Part shown: piece by piece, positions 28,190-37,023 of the stretch | How positions within the stretch are numbered: the stretch's first letter is position 1 | How the letters are laid out: the number at the start of each line of letters is the position of its first letter | NCBI GenBank assembly: GCA_020725555.1 | Contig: DYEU01000034.1 | Coordinates: 62,001 to 126,000, forward strand | Origin: Desulfatibacillum sp. | GTDB lineage: Bacteria; Desulfobacterota; Desulfobacteria; Desulfobacterales; SpSt-501 | DNA length: 64,000 nucleotides | Reading direction: 5' to 3' | Notes under the pieces: generated by a model | What the model saw: only the letters and a program-made list of their open reading frames with translations | The model's database searches: none | Told to the model about the DNA's origin: nothing | Position numbers and translations under genes: made by a program

Positions 28190-29251
28190 TTGGCCTACTG
28201 GAAATTCCGCGAAGAGCTCAGCCTCGCCCACCGGCTGCGGCGCTCCTACTACGAGCTCTTGCGCGACGACCTCGACCAGTTCCTCATCCAGCACGCCCTC
28301 GTCGATTCCTACGGGAACTTCGTCGGCCGCGGCATCAGCTACCCCTTCGTCGAGAAGCGCGAGCTCAAGCCGCGGGCGCGGATCCCGGAGCAGGAATACG
28401 AGCTCCACAACGTTTTTCTCGTGATCTTTCTCGAGGACGCGATCCCCCCCGAGCACAAGAAATACATCCGCTTCTTCGAGGAAAACCGCACCACCAAGAT
28501 CAACCTGATGCGCGCCGAGGTGGGCTTTTCGCTTCTCGAGGGGGAACGGCAGGCGCGCTACCTGGACTCGGTCCACTTCCGGAACTTCATCCGCCAGCTT
28601 CTGCCGGTCGATTACGCGCTGCTCATCCAGCGCGATCCGGCGGTGAAGACGACCAGCCGCTACTTCCTTTCCCATTTCCACGTGCGGATCGACTGGCCGA
28701 TCAGCGAGGCGGCCGAGGATCTGGGACGGAGCCTGCGCTACATCTCCAAGGAGCTCTACGAGCGGGGCGAGAAATACGCCGAGGATTTGCAGCGCAAATT
28801 CTTCGAATACTACAACCAGCCCTTCATCGCCGGCGGTCGGCGCACGGCGGCCGTCGTCGCCTCGCAGTACCTGCGGCGCATCCCGGGCATCCACACCGTC
28901 TACGTCAGCAGCAGCGCCTCGCGCGCCCTCATCCGCATCTGCGAGCGCGGGGTCTCGAAGATCGTGCTCATGAAGTTTCTCAAGTCCGATCTCGAGCAGA
29001 TCGCGGCCGCAAACCAACTTTCCTTCCACAAGGTGAAGAAGTACTACGTGCTGGCACGCGAGGGAAAGGAGCGCGTGCTCCTCGTCCAGGCGACCTACGC
29101 GCTTACCACCCCGGCGCGGCCCCCGGAGGACGGGAAACTTCGCGAGCTCAAGCCCGACCTGAACTGGCTCAGCGTGGGCGAGCAGCACATCCTGCCCAAG
29201 CCCGGCGTCTGGAAATACCCGCCGCTCCCCGTGAACGTGATCTACACCTGA
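28190..29251 (+). CDS. Conserved hypothetical protein (353 aa)
   Basis: A cytosolic-looking 353-residue protein probably starts at TTG 28190 (AAAGG eleven bases upstream); no ATG or GTG is available in the same region. It is rich in Arg, Tyr and Phe and has no transmembrane segment or signal peptide. No domain was recognised. Notable features are the block HFHVRIDWPISEAAEDLGRS, the AGGRRTAAVVASQYLRR segment and a VYVSSSASRALI stretch that could be a nucleotide-binding-like turn, but this is speculation. Third-position GC is high and the frame is uninterrupted, so it is a real gene. It converges with the minus-strand TPR gene. Confidence 0.75.
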   Translation: MAYWKFREELSLAHRLRRSYYELLRDDLDQFLIQHALVDSYGNFVGRGISYPFVEKRELKPRARIPEQEYELHNVFLVIFLEDAIPPEHKKYIRFFEENRTTKINLMRAEVGFSLLEGERQARYLDSVHFRNFIRQLLPVDYALLIQRDPAVKTTSRYFLSHFHVRIDWPISEAAEDLGRSLRYISKELYERGEKYAEDLQRKFFEYYNQPFIAGGRRTAAVVASQYLRRIPGIHTVYVSSSASRALIRICERGVSKIVLMKFLKSDLEQIAAANQLSFHKVKKYYVLAREGKERVLLVQATYALTTPARPPEDGKLRELKPDLNWLSVGEQHILPKPGVWKYPPLPVNVIYT

Positions 29252-29339
29252 AGCCGCCGCAAGGCGCAGGGAAGCAGCGCGGGCGGGCCTCGGGGGGGCT
29301 GTGTGCACCCGCTTGGCCGGGCCGGCCGAAGGGCGGAGC

Positions 29340-30539
29340 TCAGTAGACGCCGCGGAACCCGGTGAACTGATTGTAGCGTGGGTTCATGGTGAGCCCGTAG
29401 CGGTCTTTGCCGAAGAAGCGGAACTCGATGTGGGCGGGGTCGATCGTTCCGTTGGCGGACGCGTTTTGGGTGACGGTGAAATAGACGGTCGCCGTCAAAT
29501 TTTTATCGTCCCAGGTGACCGCGGTCGGCAGGGGCGATAGGGTGACCTCCGTCGCCGGGACGGGCAGGCCGAAGTTGTAGGCCTGGCCGGGACCTTCGCC
29601 CGCGGCGCGGCCGATCCGCCAGTTGGCCGGGTTTTCGATCGCCGCGCGGTCCATCTGCTTGTTGAACGCGATCTGGATCGAGAGGGTTTTCGATGCGTTC
29701 GGCTGTGCGAGGTAGGAGCCCAGGGCGATGACCGGGGTTCCCCGGCCCATGGGGAAGGGGAAGGTGCTCCCGGAGAGCGCCAGGACCATGCGCGGGGGAT
29801 CCACCCTGTAAATATAGTCTTTCAGCGTCGCCGCAAGCCCGTCTTGCCCCAGCCTTTCAAGATTCCTTGCCATTTCAGTTGCTTCACCGATCTCCCCCAG
29901 GTCCGCGCGGGAAAACCCGATCTGCAGCCTGGCCTCGTGGAGGCTGCCGTCGAGCGCCAGCGCCCGCTCGAACTGGAGGATCGCCGCCGTGTGCTCGCCC
30001 TTGCGCCGCAAAAGAAGCCCCATCCCGAGGTAGCCGCCCGCCTCCTGCGGTGAAATTCTCTGAATTTCATTGTATTGCGCTTCCGCCTCGGCATATCGGC
30101 CAAGCTCGATCAGCGCCTGCCCCAGGGCGTAGCGGTTTGGGGCCGTCGGGTTCACGCGCACGGCCTCGGCGTACTGGCCGGCCGCCTCTTCGTAGTTTTT
30201 GTCGGCGAAATAGAGATTGCCGAGCTTGACCCGCAGGTCGTCGCGGTAGGGGTCGATCTGGATGCCGGAACGGTAGGCCTTGACGGCGTTTTCCCGGTCG
30301 TCGAGCGCGAGATAGGCCATGGCCAGGAACTGGGCGGCATCGGCCGCGAAGGCCGAACCCCGCCCCAAACCCACCGCCCGCTTGAAGTCGGCGACCGCCC
30401 GTTCGTAGTCCTTCTGCACGTAGGCGTCGATCCCGCGCTGCAGGGCGGCGTTGGCGAGCCCCTCCAGGCCGTTTGAGCGCGTCAGCATGGCCGAGAAGAG
30501 GCTGTCCGCAAAAAAGGGGTCGTATCCACTGATTTTCAT
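29340..30539 (-). CDS. TPR protein with C-terminal SbsA-like Ig domain
   Basis: This 399-residue protein starts at ATG 30539. Residues 20-235 form five or six tetratricopeptide repeats (for example AYVQKDYERAVADFKRAVGL and AVKAYRSGIQIDPYRDDLRV), a protein-interaction scaffold. Residues 245-385 form a beta-rich domain with FNKQMDRAAIENPANWRI, the pattern of SbsA/Big-like Ig domains found in surface proteins. There is no signal peptide, so export would need another route, for example flagellar. A sigma-28-type promoter lies 59 bases upstream of the start, which places it in the late flagellar regulon. Its function is unknown; a flagellum-associated or surface-assembly role is inferred. Confidence 0.8.
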   Translation of the reverse strand: MKISGYDPFFADSLFSAMLTRSNGLEGLANAALQRGIDAYVQKDYERAVADFKRAVGLGRGSAFAADAAQFLAMAYLALDDRENAVKAYRSGIQIDPYRDDLRVKLGNLYFADKNYEEAAGQYAEAVRVNPTAPNRYALGQALIELGRYAEAEAQYNEIQRISPQEAGGYLGMGLLLRRKGEHTAAILQFERALALDGSLHEARLQIGFSRADLGEIGEATEMARNLERLGQDGLAATLKDYIYRVDPPRMVLALSGSTFPFPMGRGTPVIALGSYLAQPNASKTLSIQIAFNKQMDRAAIENPANWRIGRAAGEGPGQAYNFGLPVPATEVTLSPLPTAVTWDDKNLTATVYFTVTQNASANGTIDPAHIEFRFFGKDRYGLTMNPRYNQFTGFRGVY

Positions 30540-30597
30540 CGGTCAAGGCAGGAAACGTTGTTTCCCTTGAGATACCTTTCCGCGGCTTTCCTCGAGG

Positions 30598-30624
30598 TTA
30601 TCGGCTTTTTTCCCGGGGACTTGA
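30598..30624 (-). promoter_or_regulatory. Sigma-28 (FliA)-type promoter of the TPR/Ig gene
   Basis: Read on the minus strand, TCAAGTCC (30624-30617) is followed by 11 bases and then a perfect GCCGATAA -10 element (30605-30598). This is the enterobacterial FliA spacing (TAAAGTTT-N11-GCCGATAA), with a weaker -35. The start codon at 30539 is 59 bases downstream. The -10 is identical to the FliA consensus, so the match is unlikely to be chance in DNA this GC-rich. Confidence 0.65.
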
Positions 30625-30845
30625 AAGGAATAAGAACTCCTCGATCTACAAAAAAATGTCAGGTTTTTTAGATAGTTGCTTTTTCGAGGGGTTCCGGGGG
30701 CGACGATCCGCCAAGCAAGGGAGGGGCGTGCGTATCAGGCTTCCGGCGCTGCCCCGGGAAAGATGCGGGATTGCGATCCTTGACGGCCAAGGGATTTCCC
30801 GCGGGGGCTCTTTCGGATGATCGTCCCGGGGAGTTTTTTACGAGT

Positions 30846-30861
30846 TGGCATATTCCCTGCA
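30846..30861 (+). promoter_or_regulatory. Sigma-54-type promoter of the 1970-aa modification gene
   Basis: TGGCATATTCCCTGCA has GG at -24 and GC at -12 with the exact spacing of the sigma-54 consensus (TGGCAC-N5-TTGCA). It is nearly identical to the fliK promoter in the same window (TGGCATGTTCCCTGCT), differing at two positions. It lies about 215 bases before the start of the large gene. Transcription would need an enhancer-binding activator, such as either of the two encoded at 49-51.6 kb. Confidence 0.6.
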
Positions 30862-31076
30862 GATTCAATTTCACCACTGAATGTACCGACTGACCCGACG
30901 GATTGACGATCTACCACTCGACAACCTCTTCGCCAGCGCCTGGCGTCGAGATTCGTCCTGGGGCGGATGAAACTCACCGGTTGTCGCGGAACACCGTTGC
31001 GAGACAGCGTTGGTAATCCGACCTCCGAAAAACCTCGGGTTGCTGACAGCTTTCCGTTCTGACGGGGAGGAGAGAG

Positions 31077-34000
31077 ATGATGGCCAACACGGATCGTGGG
31101 GTGTCGACGGTTTGCATCGCCGGTATGCACCGCTCCGGCACCTCGATGGTTGCGCGGCTGCTTTCTGATTGTGGTGTGTACCTGGGATCGCCACAAGACC
31201 TCCTTCCCCCTCAGCCGGACAATCCCAAGGGGTACTTTGAACACAAGGGCATGCTGGCCCTGAATGAGGCTCTTCTGGAGCATCTAGGGGGAGCCTGGGA
31301 CCTTCCCCCTGAACCGGCGGCCGGCTGGGAGTCGGCCGCCGAACTCGAGGGATTGAGAAAACAAGCGGCCGAACTGATCGCGGGCTTCCGGGGCCACGAA
31401 CCCTGGGGCTGGAAGGATCCTCGGAATTCCTTGACCCTTCCCTTTTGGAGTTCGCTGATTCCCGATCTCAAAGTGGTCGTTTGCCTGCGAAATCCGATTG
31501 AAGTGGCCGCCTCTCTGCAAAAGAGGGGATACAGCTCGCCGCGGTTTTCGCTTCGTTTGTGGGAAACCTACAACCGCATGCTTCTGAAAGCGATTCCTCC
31601 GCGGCGGCGGATCGTGATCCGCCACGACCGCGTTCTGGCGAACCCGGCAAACGAGCTGAGGCGAATGCTTCGGTTTCTCGGCCTTTCCGCGCAACCCGAG
31701 ACGATCTCTCAGGCCTGTGCAAGCGTTGACCCTGACCTCTACCATCACCGGAACCTCGATCCCCAGTTGGAGGATCTGCCCTTAGATCTTCTCTCCCTTT
31801 ACCTGGATCTTTGCCTCGAGTCCTCCCGGGATGAATCCCTCCGTCCAGAGGAGGCGATGCTGAGCTCTTCGCCGGGCACCGGCTTCTCGGAGGGATCTAT
31901 CTCCGAAGTCCCTCGGCCCGGGGGGGATCATGCGGCGGGAATGCCGCGGGGTGTATGCCGGGCATCCGCCGAAGCGGCATGGCAGCCGGCAAGCGAAGCG
32001 CAGCCGGCGTTCCCCGGCCTGTGGTCTGATTGCTTGACGGCCCAGGCCCATGCCACGGAGATGGATCCGGGGACGGCTTCGAGCCCGTCCCCGTTAGAAA
32101 TCGAGGATCCGGCGGTTCTTCTCCGAGTCGGCCGGGTGATGATCAGACGAGAGAAGCCGGAGGCCGCTCGTCGCTTTTTGGTTCGCGCCCTCAATCTGTT
32201 TTTTTCCGAGGAAGGTGGCCTGCGGGGGAGCGATTCTACCGGGACTTCAGCCGCCCGAAGTTCCACAGATTTCGAAACGGATCTTTGCTTGGCTCGACAA
32301 GCGCTGCAAGAAGGGAACGCCGCAAAGGCCAAGGAGATCCTCGAGGTCTTGTTGGAAATAAACCCGCGGAATCCGTGGGCGCATCACTTGCTGGGGCATG
32401 TGATGGCCGCCCTGAAGGAGACGGGGCGTGCCCTATCCCACCTCCAGACGGCGGTTGAGATCGAGGGTGACAATCCGGTGTTCCTTCTCGATTGTGCCGA
32501 TTTCGCAGCCGCCGAGTTCGGCAGGCTGAAAGAGGCGATTGATCTCTATCACCGCTTGCTCGTCCGGAAACCAACCGACATCGATGTCCTTTTGCGCTTG
32601 GGAACACTTTACGCGGTGAGCAAGTCGTTTGAAGAGGCCCGTTTTATTTACAGCCGGGTCCTTGAGCTGGCACCCGATCACCCCCAGGCGGTGGAAAATG
32701 TCCGCTACCTGGAGGAGATGGCGGGCCCGGACGCCCCGCGGGACGCCGACGAGCCGTTTTTTCAGCCGCTTGGGGAGACCCCTGACCCCCCCAAACCCCG
32801 GCTCGTGAGCCCGCTCAACGAGTTGCAGCTCCATTGCTTTTTTCATGGGGGCGATGAGCAATGGGTCAAACCGCTGGTGGCCCCTGATCTGAAACGGCCC
32901 GAGAGGTTCTGTCTCTGGTTTGAGTTGAGCGACCTCCCGGCCCCGTCCTCGTTGCGACTGGATCTGCCCTCATCGACCGGCGCGGTGCGAATCGTTCGCC
33001 TGGTGCTGGAACGCGCCACGCGGCCGCCCCTGGATCTGACCCGGTGTTTGGTCTCCACGGGCAAATCGTTCGGAGGCCTGAGGTATTTTTTTCAAACGGA
33101 ACCAAGCCATTTCGCCTTTTCCCCCTTGCCGCAGGAGGAGATCCGGGACGCCAAAAGGCTCAAGGCGGTCCTGGATTACGCCGCACACGGCCCGGCTTCC
33201 CTGAGCGCGTGTTTGCAGGAAACGGAGCGCTTGCAGGACACCGTGCAACAAGGCACGATCCTGATCAGGAACCAGAAGGAGACGATCGCCTCCTACGAGC
33301 AGGCGCTTCGCGAGGCAAACGAAGCTTTACGTCAGGCGCTGCAGGCGGCCCCCGCGGGGTCGCCCGTCCCCCGCTCGCGCTCCGGTGCCCCGCAGTCGTT
33401 CACCGCGATCGTGCCGCTTGGGCGGCAACCGGGGAAAGTCGCCATCCACGTCCATCTCTATTACCTCGATATGCTCGAGGAAATGATGTCCTGGCTTTCC
33501 CGGATGCCCTTCGCCTATGACGCCCTGTTGACCATCACGAGACCGGAGGCGGCGCGCGAGGTCGAACAGGAAGTTCTTCGCCGCGGCGGATCCAACCTGC
33601 GCAAGTTGCAGGTTCAGGTCGTTCCCAACCGGGGCCGGGACATCGCCGCATTCTTGCACGCCCTGGGTCCCGTTTACCGGCAATACGACTACATCGCCCA
33701 CGTCCACACGAAAAAAAGCCTCTATTCGGGAAGTGAAAAAACCGGCTGGCGGAATTATCTCCTTAAGTCCCTGTTTTGCGACGAAACGCACATCCGGCGC
33801 ATTTTCGCGTTATTGGAGAACCACCCCGAGATCGGCCTGGTCTACCCGGAAACGGCAAAAGAGATGCCGTATTGGTGCCACTCGTGGCTTGCCAATCAAC
33901 GCTCGGCGGCGGATCTCTTCGGCCGGTTGGGGATCGGGTTCGACACCTCCTTCTACATCGACTATCCGGTCGGCTCGATGTTCTGGGCCCGTTCCCAAGC

Positions 34001-36989
34001 GTTGGCCCCGCTGTTCGAACTCGGGCTGAAATTCGAGGACTTTCCCGGCGAGCCGGCTCCGAACGACGGCACGCTCGCGCACGCGATCGAGCGCAGTTTC
34101 TGCATCGCCGCCCATCTGCGGAAAATGACCTTCGCGGTGCTGGACCTGCCCCGCAATAGTTTTAGCGTCGGTTGCGGTCAGAAAAATCTCGCGTCCTATT
34201 GGGCACAGTCGCTACCGCATCTCTGGAATGCTCTCCGCCCGTTTCGCAGGGTTTCCTTCGATGTGTTTGATACGCTGATCACCCGGCCGGTCTTGGACCC
34301 GGATCACGTGTTCTGCCTGGTGGAAAAGCGATTAAAAGCGGTTTGCGGGATCGACGTCGATTTTCTGCGCTTGCGCAAACAGGCCGAGCTCCATGCCCGC
34401 CAAAAGAAACAGGGCGATGTCTCTATCGAAGAGATTTATGAAGCGCTAAAGGCGATCGCCGGGTTTTCCGAAACGCAAGCCGAGCAGATCCGCCGGCTGG
34501 AAATCGAAACCGAGGCGAGGCTCTGTCGCGCGCGTGACGGCATGCGGGAGCTGATCACCCGTTTGCTCGACGAGGGGAAACAACTGACGTATCTGTCGGA
34601 TATGTATCTCCCTTCCCGGGAGATCGAAGCCCTGCTTGAGCGCTGCGGCATCCCCACCGATTCCTGCCGGATTCTCGTTTCCTGCGAAACCGGTAAGCGA
34701 AAAGACGACGGGCGGATCTGGCAGCGGTTCCGCGAAGAGATCGCCGATGCCCACGTTGGGGACAACGAACACGCCGACATGCAAATGGCGGTGGATCACG
34801 GAATTCCCTGCTACCACGTCATGAGTCCCCGGCGTCTCGCCGAACTTGTAACCCCCCGGCTTCTGCCGCCGCAATGGCGTCAACCGGAAGCCTCGATCTT
34901 CGCGGGGCCGGTTTGGGAGCGGATGTTTTCCTCCCCCTTCGCGCTGCACCGCTCCCAAGGGCAGTGGCTCATCGACGACCCGCGGGAAATGGGGTACGCC
35001 TGTTTCGGGCCGATTCTTCTCTATTTCACGCTCTGGCTCTATCATCTCTCCCGCAAGCGGAACATTCGGCATCTGTACTTCCTCGCCCGCGAAGGCTATC
35101 TGCTGCAGGAACTCTTTCAGATCGCCGAGAAGGCGCTCGGGGACACAGGGATTCGGCAAACGTATCTCCTTTGCTCGCGCCGTGCGGTGAGCGTTCCCGC
35201 GTTGAACAGCGAGCGGGACATCCTGGAGCTGCTGGATGCACCTTATCAGGGAAGCTTTGAGAACCTCCTGGTCAGCCGTTTCGGCGTCAACCCCGGCCAA
35301 CCGCCGGGTCCTGCCATGGGTCAGGAAGACCTCCAGCGGGAAGCCGCCTTGCGATTGCCCGAGGACCGGGACCGGATTGCCACCGAACTGTTGAGAATCA
35401 AGAAGCGGATTCTCGAAAACGCGGAGCGGGAGCGAAGCGCCTATCTCCGATACTTAAAGAAAAACGCCGCGCTCGATTCCGAGGCCGCTGCGGTGGTCGA
35501 CATCGGCTTTTCGGGCACGATTCAAAAATATCTCGCCCGGCTGACTGGGAAGGCGACGGAGGGGTTTTATTTCGTCACCAGCGAGAGGGCAAAAGGCCAC
35601 CCACTCGCCGAGAGGTTGCACAGTTGCTTTGGCTCTTTCTTAAAGCCCAACTCGGGAAACCCCGTCTACGATTATTCCCTGATTCTCGAGTCGGTCTTGA
35701 CGGCACCGCAAGGTCAATTGCTGCGTTTCGACCCGGACGGAAACGCCGTTTTTGCCGAAAATGTCTACAACGAGGAACAATGGCCCATTCTTCGTTCCAT
35801 CCACCTGGGGATCATCGATTACGTTCAACACACGATCGGATGGTTCAAGGAGGCGTTGCCGGGATTCGAAGCGGCCAAAGAGACGGCGGTCTTTTTCTTC
35901 CAGCAGACCGCCGAAACCCCCCCGGTGATCAGCCGCTCCCTCCGGGAAACCCTGAAAGTCGACGATGCCTACGTGTCCGGCGGCGTCCGAAGCAGTTTCC
36001 ATTATGCGCGAGCCGTGGGCGGAGGAAGCGGCGGGGAGCCAGCCCACCAAGTTTTTCTCAAGAATTATCTGGCCCAGAGGGCCGGTGAGGACCATCGGCG
36101 CTTCCGATCGAAAGCGGAGTTTGAAGATTACTTTCAGCGGATACGATATACTTACGAGGAGCGGCTGCTCGCCGAAAAAATTCTATCCCGGCAAGCAGGC
36201 AAGACCGGCCGGCTGGAATGCCAGGGGTGGTGCGACGCCTGTGAATCGAAAACCACCTTTCACTCCGACTGGTCGTTCAGCGAGTTTACGCTTCGCCATC
36301 CGGCCTATCTGTTCAACGCCGCAGCTTATCGGGAGTGGTACGGCAAGGTCCTGTTGTTCCGCGATCAGCTCATCTGTGAGCGGTGCCGGCTGAACAATCG
36401 CCAACGGGGAGTTCTCTTCACCGCAAAACGGCTCGGGCTGAATCTCTCCGGTCTGCAGGTGTGTGTGTATGAGCAGATCACGCCCTTTTACCAGACCCTG
36501 CTCAAGATCAACCCGCGGGTTTCCGGCAGCGAGTACCTGGGCCCGGATGTCCCGAAAGGCGCGGTCGTCAACGGCATTCGGCACGAAGACGCGATGGGGC
36601 TCACGTATCCGGAGAATTCCTTCGATTTGCTGATTTCGAACGATGTCTTTGAGCATGTCCCCGATCTCCAGGCATCGCTCCGGGAGACCTGGCGCGTCTT
36701 GAAACCCGGTGGGGTGTTGATCTTCTCCATTCCCTTCGATCTATCGCGAGACCAAAGCCGCATCCGGGCGGTGTTAAGAAACGGACTCGTGGAGCATCTG
36801 CTGGACCCGGAATATCACGGGAACCCCTTGTCCGAAAAAGGCAGCCTCGTGTTCACCGATTGCGGCTGGGACGTGATCGATCGTTGTCGCGAGGCGGGAT
36901 TCAACGATGCCTTCATGTTTTACTACTATTCCCCCGGGCATGCCCTGATCGGGGGCGGCCTGCAGTTCGCCTTCGTCGGGATCAAATGA
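31077..36989 (+). CDS. Giant multidomain protein: sulfotransferase, TPR, RgpF-type, HAD-like and methyltransferase
   Basis: This 1970-residue protein starts at ATG 31077 behind GGGGAGGAG. Domains in order: a sulfotransferase-like fold (residues 10-250; PAPS loop IAGMHRSGTSMVARLL, second motif LRNPIEVAASL); TPRs (about 380-550); a coiled coil (720-765); a rhamnan-synthesis-F-type domain (about 785-1025, with HVHTKKSLYS); a HAD-like phosphatase domain (1058-1250, DVFDTLITRP, YLSDMYLP, GDNEHAD); an associated helical domain (1325-1650, FLAREGYLLQELF); a CxxC..CxxC ribbon (1714-1760); and a SAM methyltransferase (1775-1970, NDVFEHVPDL). It probably builds or decorates a surface or flagellin glycan in the cytoplasm. 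Third-position GC is lower than in the flanks. Confidence 0.88.
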   Translation: MMANTDRGVSTVCIAGMHRSGTSMVARLLSDCGVYLGSPQDLLPPQPDNPKGYFEHKGMLALNEALLEHLGGAWDLPPEPAAGWESAAELEGLRKQAAELIAGFRGHEPWGWKDPRNSLTLPFWSSLIPDLKVVVCLRNPIEVAASLQKRGYSSPRFSLRLWETYNRMLLKAIPPRRRIVIRHDRVLANPANELRRMLRFLGLSAQPETISQACASVDPDLYHHRNLDPQLEDLPLDLLSLYLDLCLESSRDESLRPEEAMLSSSPGTGFSEGSISEVPRPGGDHAAGMPRGVCRASAEAAWQPASEAQPAFPGLWSDCLTAQAHATEMDPGTASSPSPLEIEDPAVLLRVGRVMIRREKPEAARRFLVRALNLFFSEEGGLRGSDSTGTSAARSSTDFETDLCLARQALQEGNAAKAKEILEVLLEINPRNPWAHHLLGHVMAALKETGRALSHLQTAVEIEGDNPVFLLDCADFAAAEFGRLKEAIDLYHRLLVRKPTDIDVLLRLGTLYAVSKSFEEARFIYSRVLELAPDHPQAVENVRYLEEMAGPDAPRDADEPFFQPLGETPDPPKPRLVSPLNELQLHCFFHGGDEQWVKPLVAPDLKRPERFCLWFELSDLPAPSSLRLDLPSSTGAVRIVRLVLERATRPPLDLTRCLVSTGKSFGGLRYFFQTEPSHFAFSPLPQEEIRDAKRLKAVLDYAAHGPASLSACLQETERLQDTVQQGTILIRNQKETIASYEQALREANEALRQALQAAPAGSPVPRSRSGAPQSFTAIVPLGRQPGKVAIHVHLYYLDMLEEMMSWLSRMPFAYDALLTITRPEAAREVEQEVLRRGGSNLRKLQVQVVPNRGRDIAAFLHALGPVYRQYDYIAHVHTKKSLYSGSEKTGWRNYLLKSLFCDETHIRRIFALLENHPEIGLVYPETAKEMPYWCHSWLANQRSAADLFGRLGIGFDTSFYIDYPVGSMFWARSQALAPLFELGLKFEDFPGEPAPNDGTLAHAIERSFCIAAHLRKMTFAVLDLPRNSFSVGCGQKNLASYWAQSLPHLWNALRPFRRVSFDVFDTLITRPVLDPDHVFCLVEKRLKAVCGIDVDFLRLRKQAELHARQKKQGDVSIEEIYEALKAIAGFSETQAEQIRRLEIETEARLCRARDGMRELITRLLDEGKQLTYLSDMYLPSREIEALLERCGIPTDSCRILVSCETGKRKDDGRIWQRFREEIADAHVGDNEHADMQMAVDHGIPCYHVMSPRRLAELVTPRLLPPQWRQPEASIFAGPVWERMFSSPFALHRSQGQWLIDDPREMGYACFGPILLYFTLWLYHLSRKRNIRHLYFLAREGYLLQELFQIAEKALGDTGIRQTYLLCSRRAVSVPALNSERDILELLDAPYQGSFENLLVSRFGVNPGQPPGPAMGQEDLQREAALRLPEDRDRIATELLRIKKRILENAERERSAYLRYLKKNAALDSEAAAVVDIGFSGTIQKYLARLTGKATEGFYFVTSERAKGHPLAERLHSCFGSFLKPNSGNPVYDYSLILESVLTAPQGQLLRFDPDGNAVFAENVYNEEQWPILRSIHLGIIDYVQHTIGWFKEALPGFEAAKETAVFFFQQTAETPPVISRSLRETLKVDDAYVSGGVRSSFHYARAVGGGSGGEPAHQVFLKNYLAQRAGEDHRRFRSKAEFEDYFQRIRYTYEERLLAEKILSRQAGKTGRLECQGWCDACESKTTFHSDWSFSEFTLRHPAYLFNAAAYREWYGKVLLFRDQLICERCRLNNRQRGVLFTAKRLGLNLSGLQVCVYEQITPFYQTLLKINPRVSGSEYLGPDVPKGAVVNGIRHEDAMGLTYPENSFDLLISNDVFEHVPDLQASLRETWRVLKPGGVLIFSIPFDLSRDQSRIRAVLRNGLVEHLLDPEYHGNPLSEKGSLVFTDCGWDVIDRCREAGFNDAFMFYYYSPGHALIGGGLQFAFVGIK

Positions 36990-37023
36990 GCCATCGGCCG
37001 CCGGGCGCTAGAAGGAGAAACCG

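Larger units (their letters stand above)
30540..31076. other. Divergent intergenic region (537 bp) between the TPR gene and the 1970-aa gene
   Basis: No convincing gene is seen. The stretch is clearly more AT-rich than the flanks and holds a sigma-28-type promoter on the minus strand (30598-30624) and a sigma-54-type promoter on the plus strand (30846-30861). A leader of about 200 bases precedes the start at 31077. Two runs of T or A (30606-30611 and 30651-30657, with a further T run at 30664-30669) suggest regulatory or bent DNA. A 182-codon minus-strand open frame (30735-31283) overlaps the coding start and has no family features, so it was not called. Confidence 0.7.

Noticed and set aside
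29252-29339. Bidirectional terminator between the converging 353-residue and TPR genes
   Set aside because: Only an imperfect GGCCGG-type repeat is seen, with no T tract on either strand.
30735-31283. 182-codon minus-strand open frame upstream of the 1970-residue gene
   Set aside because: It overlaps the sulfotransferase coding start and the sigma-54 promoter and has no recognisable domain.
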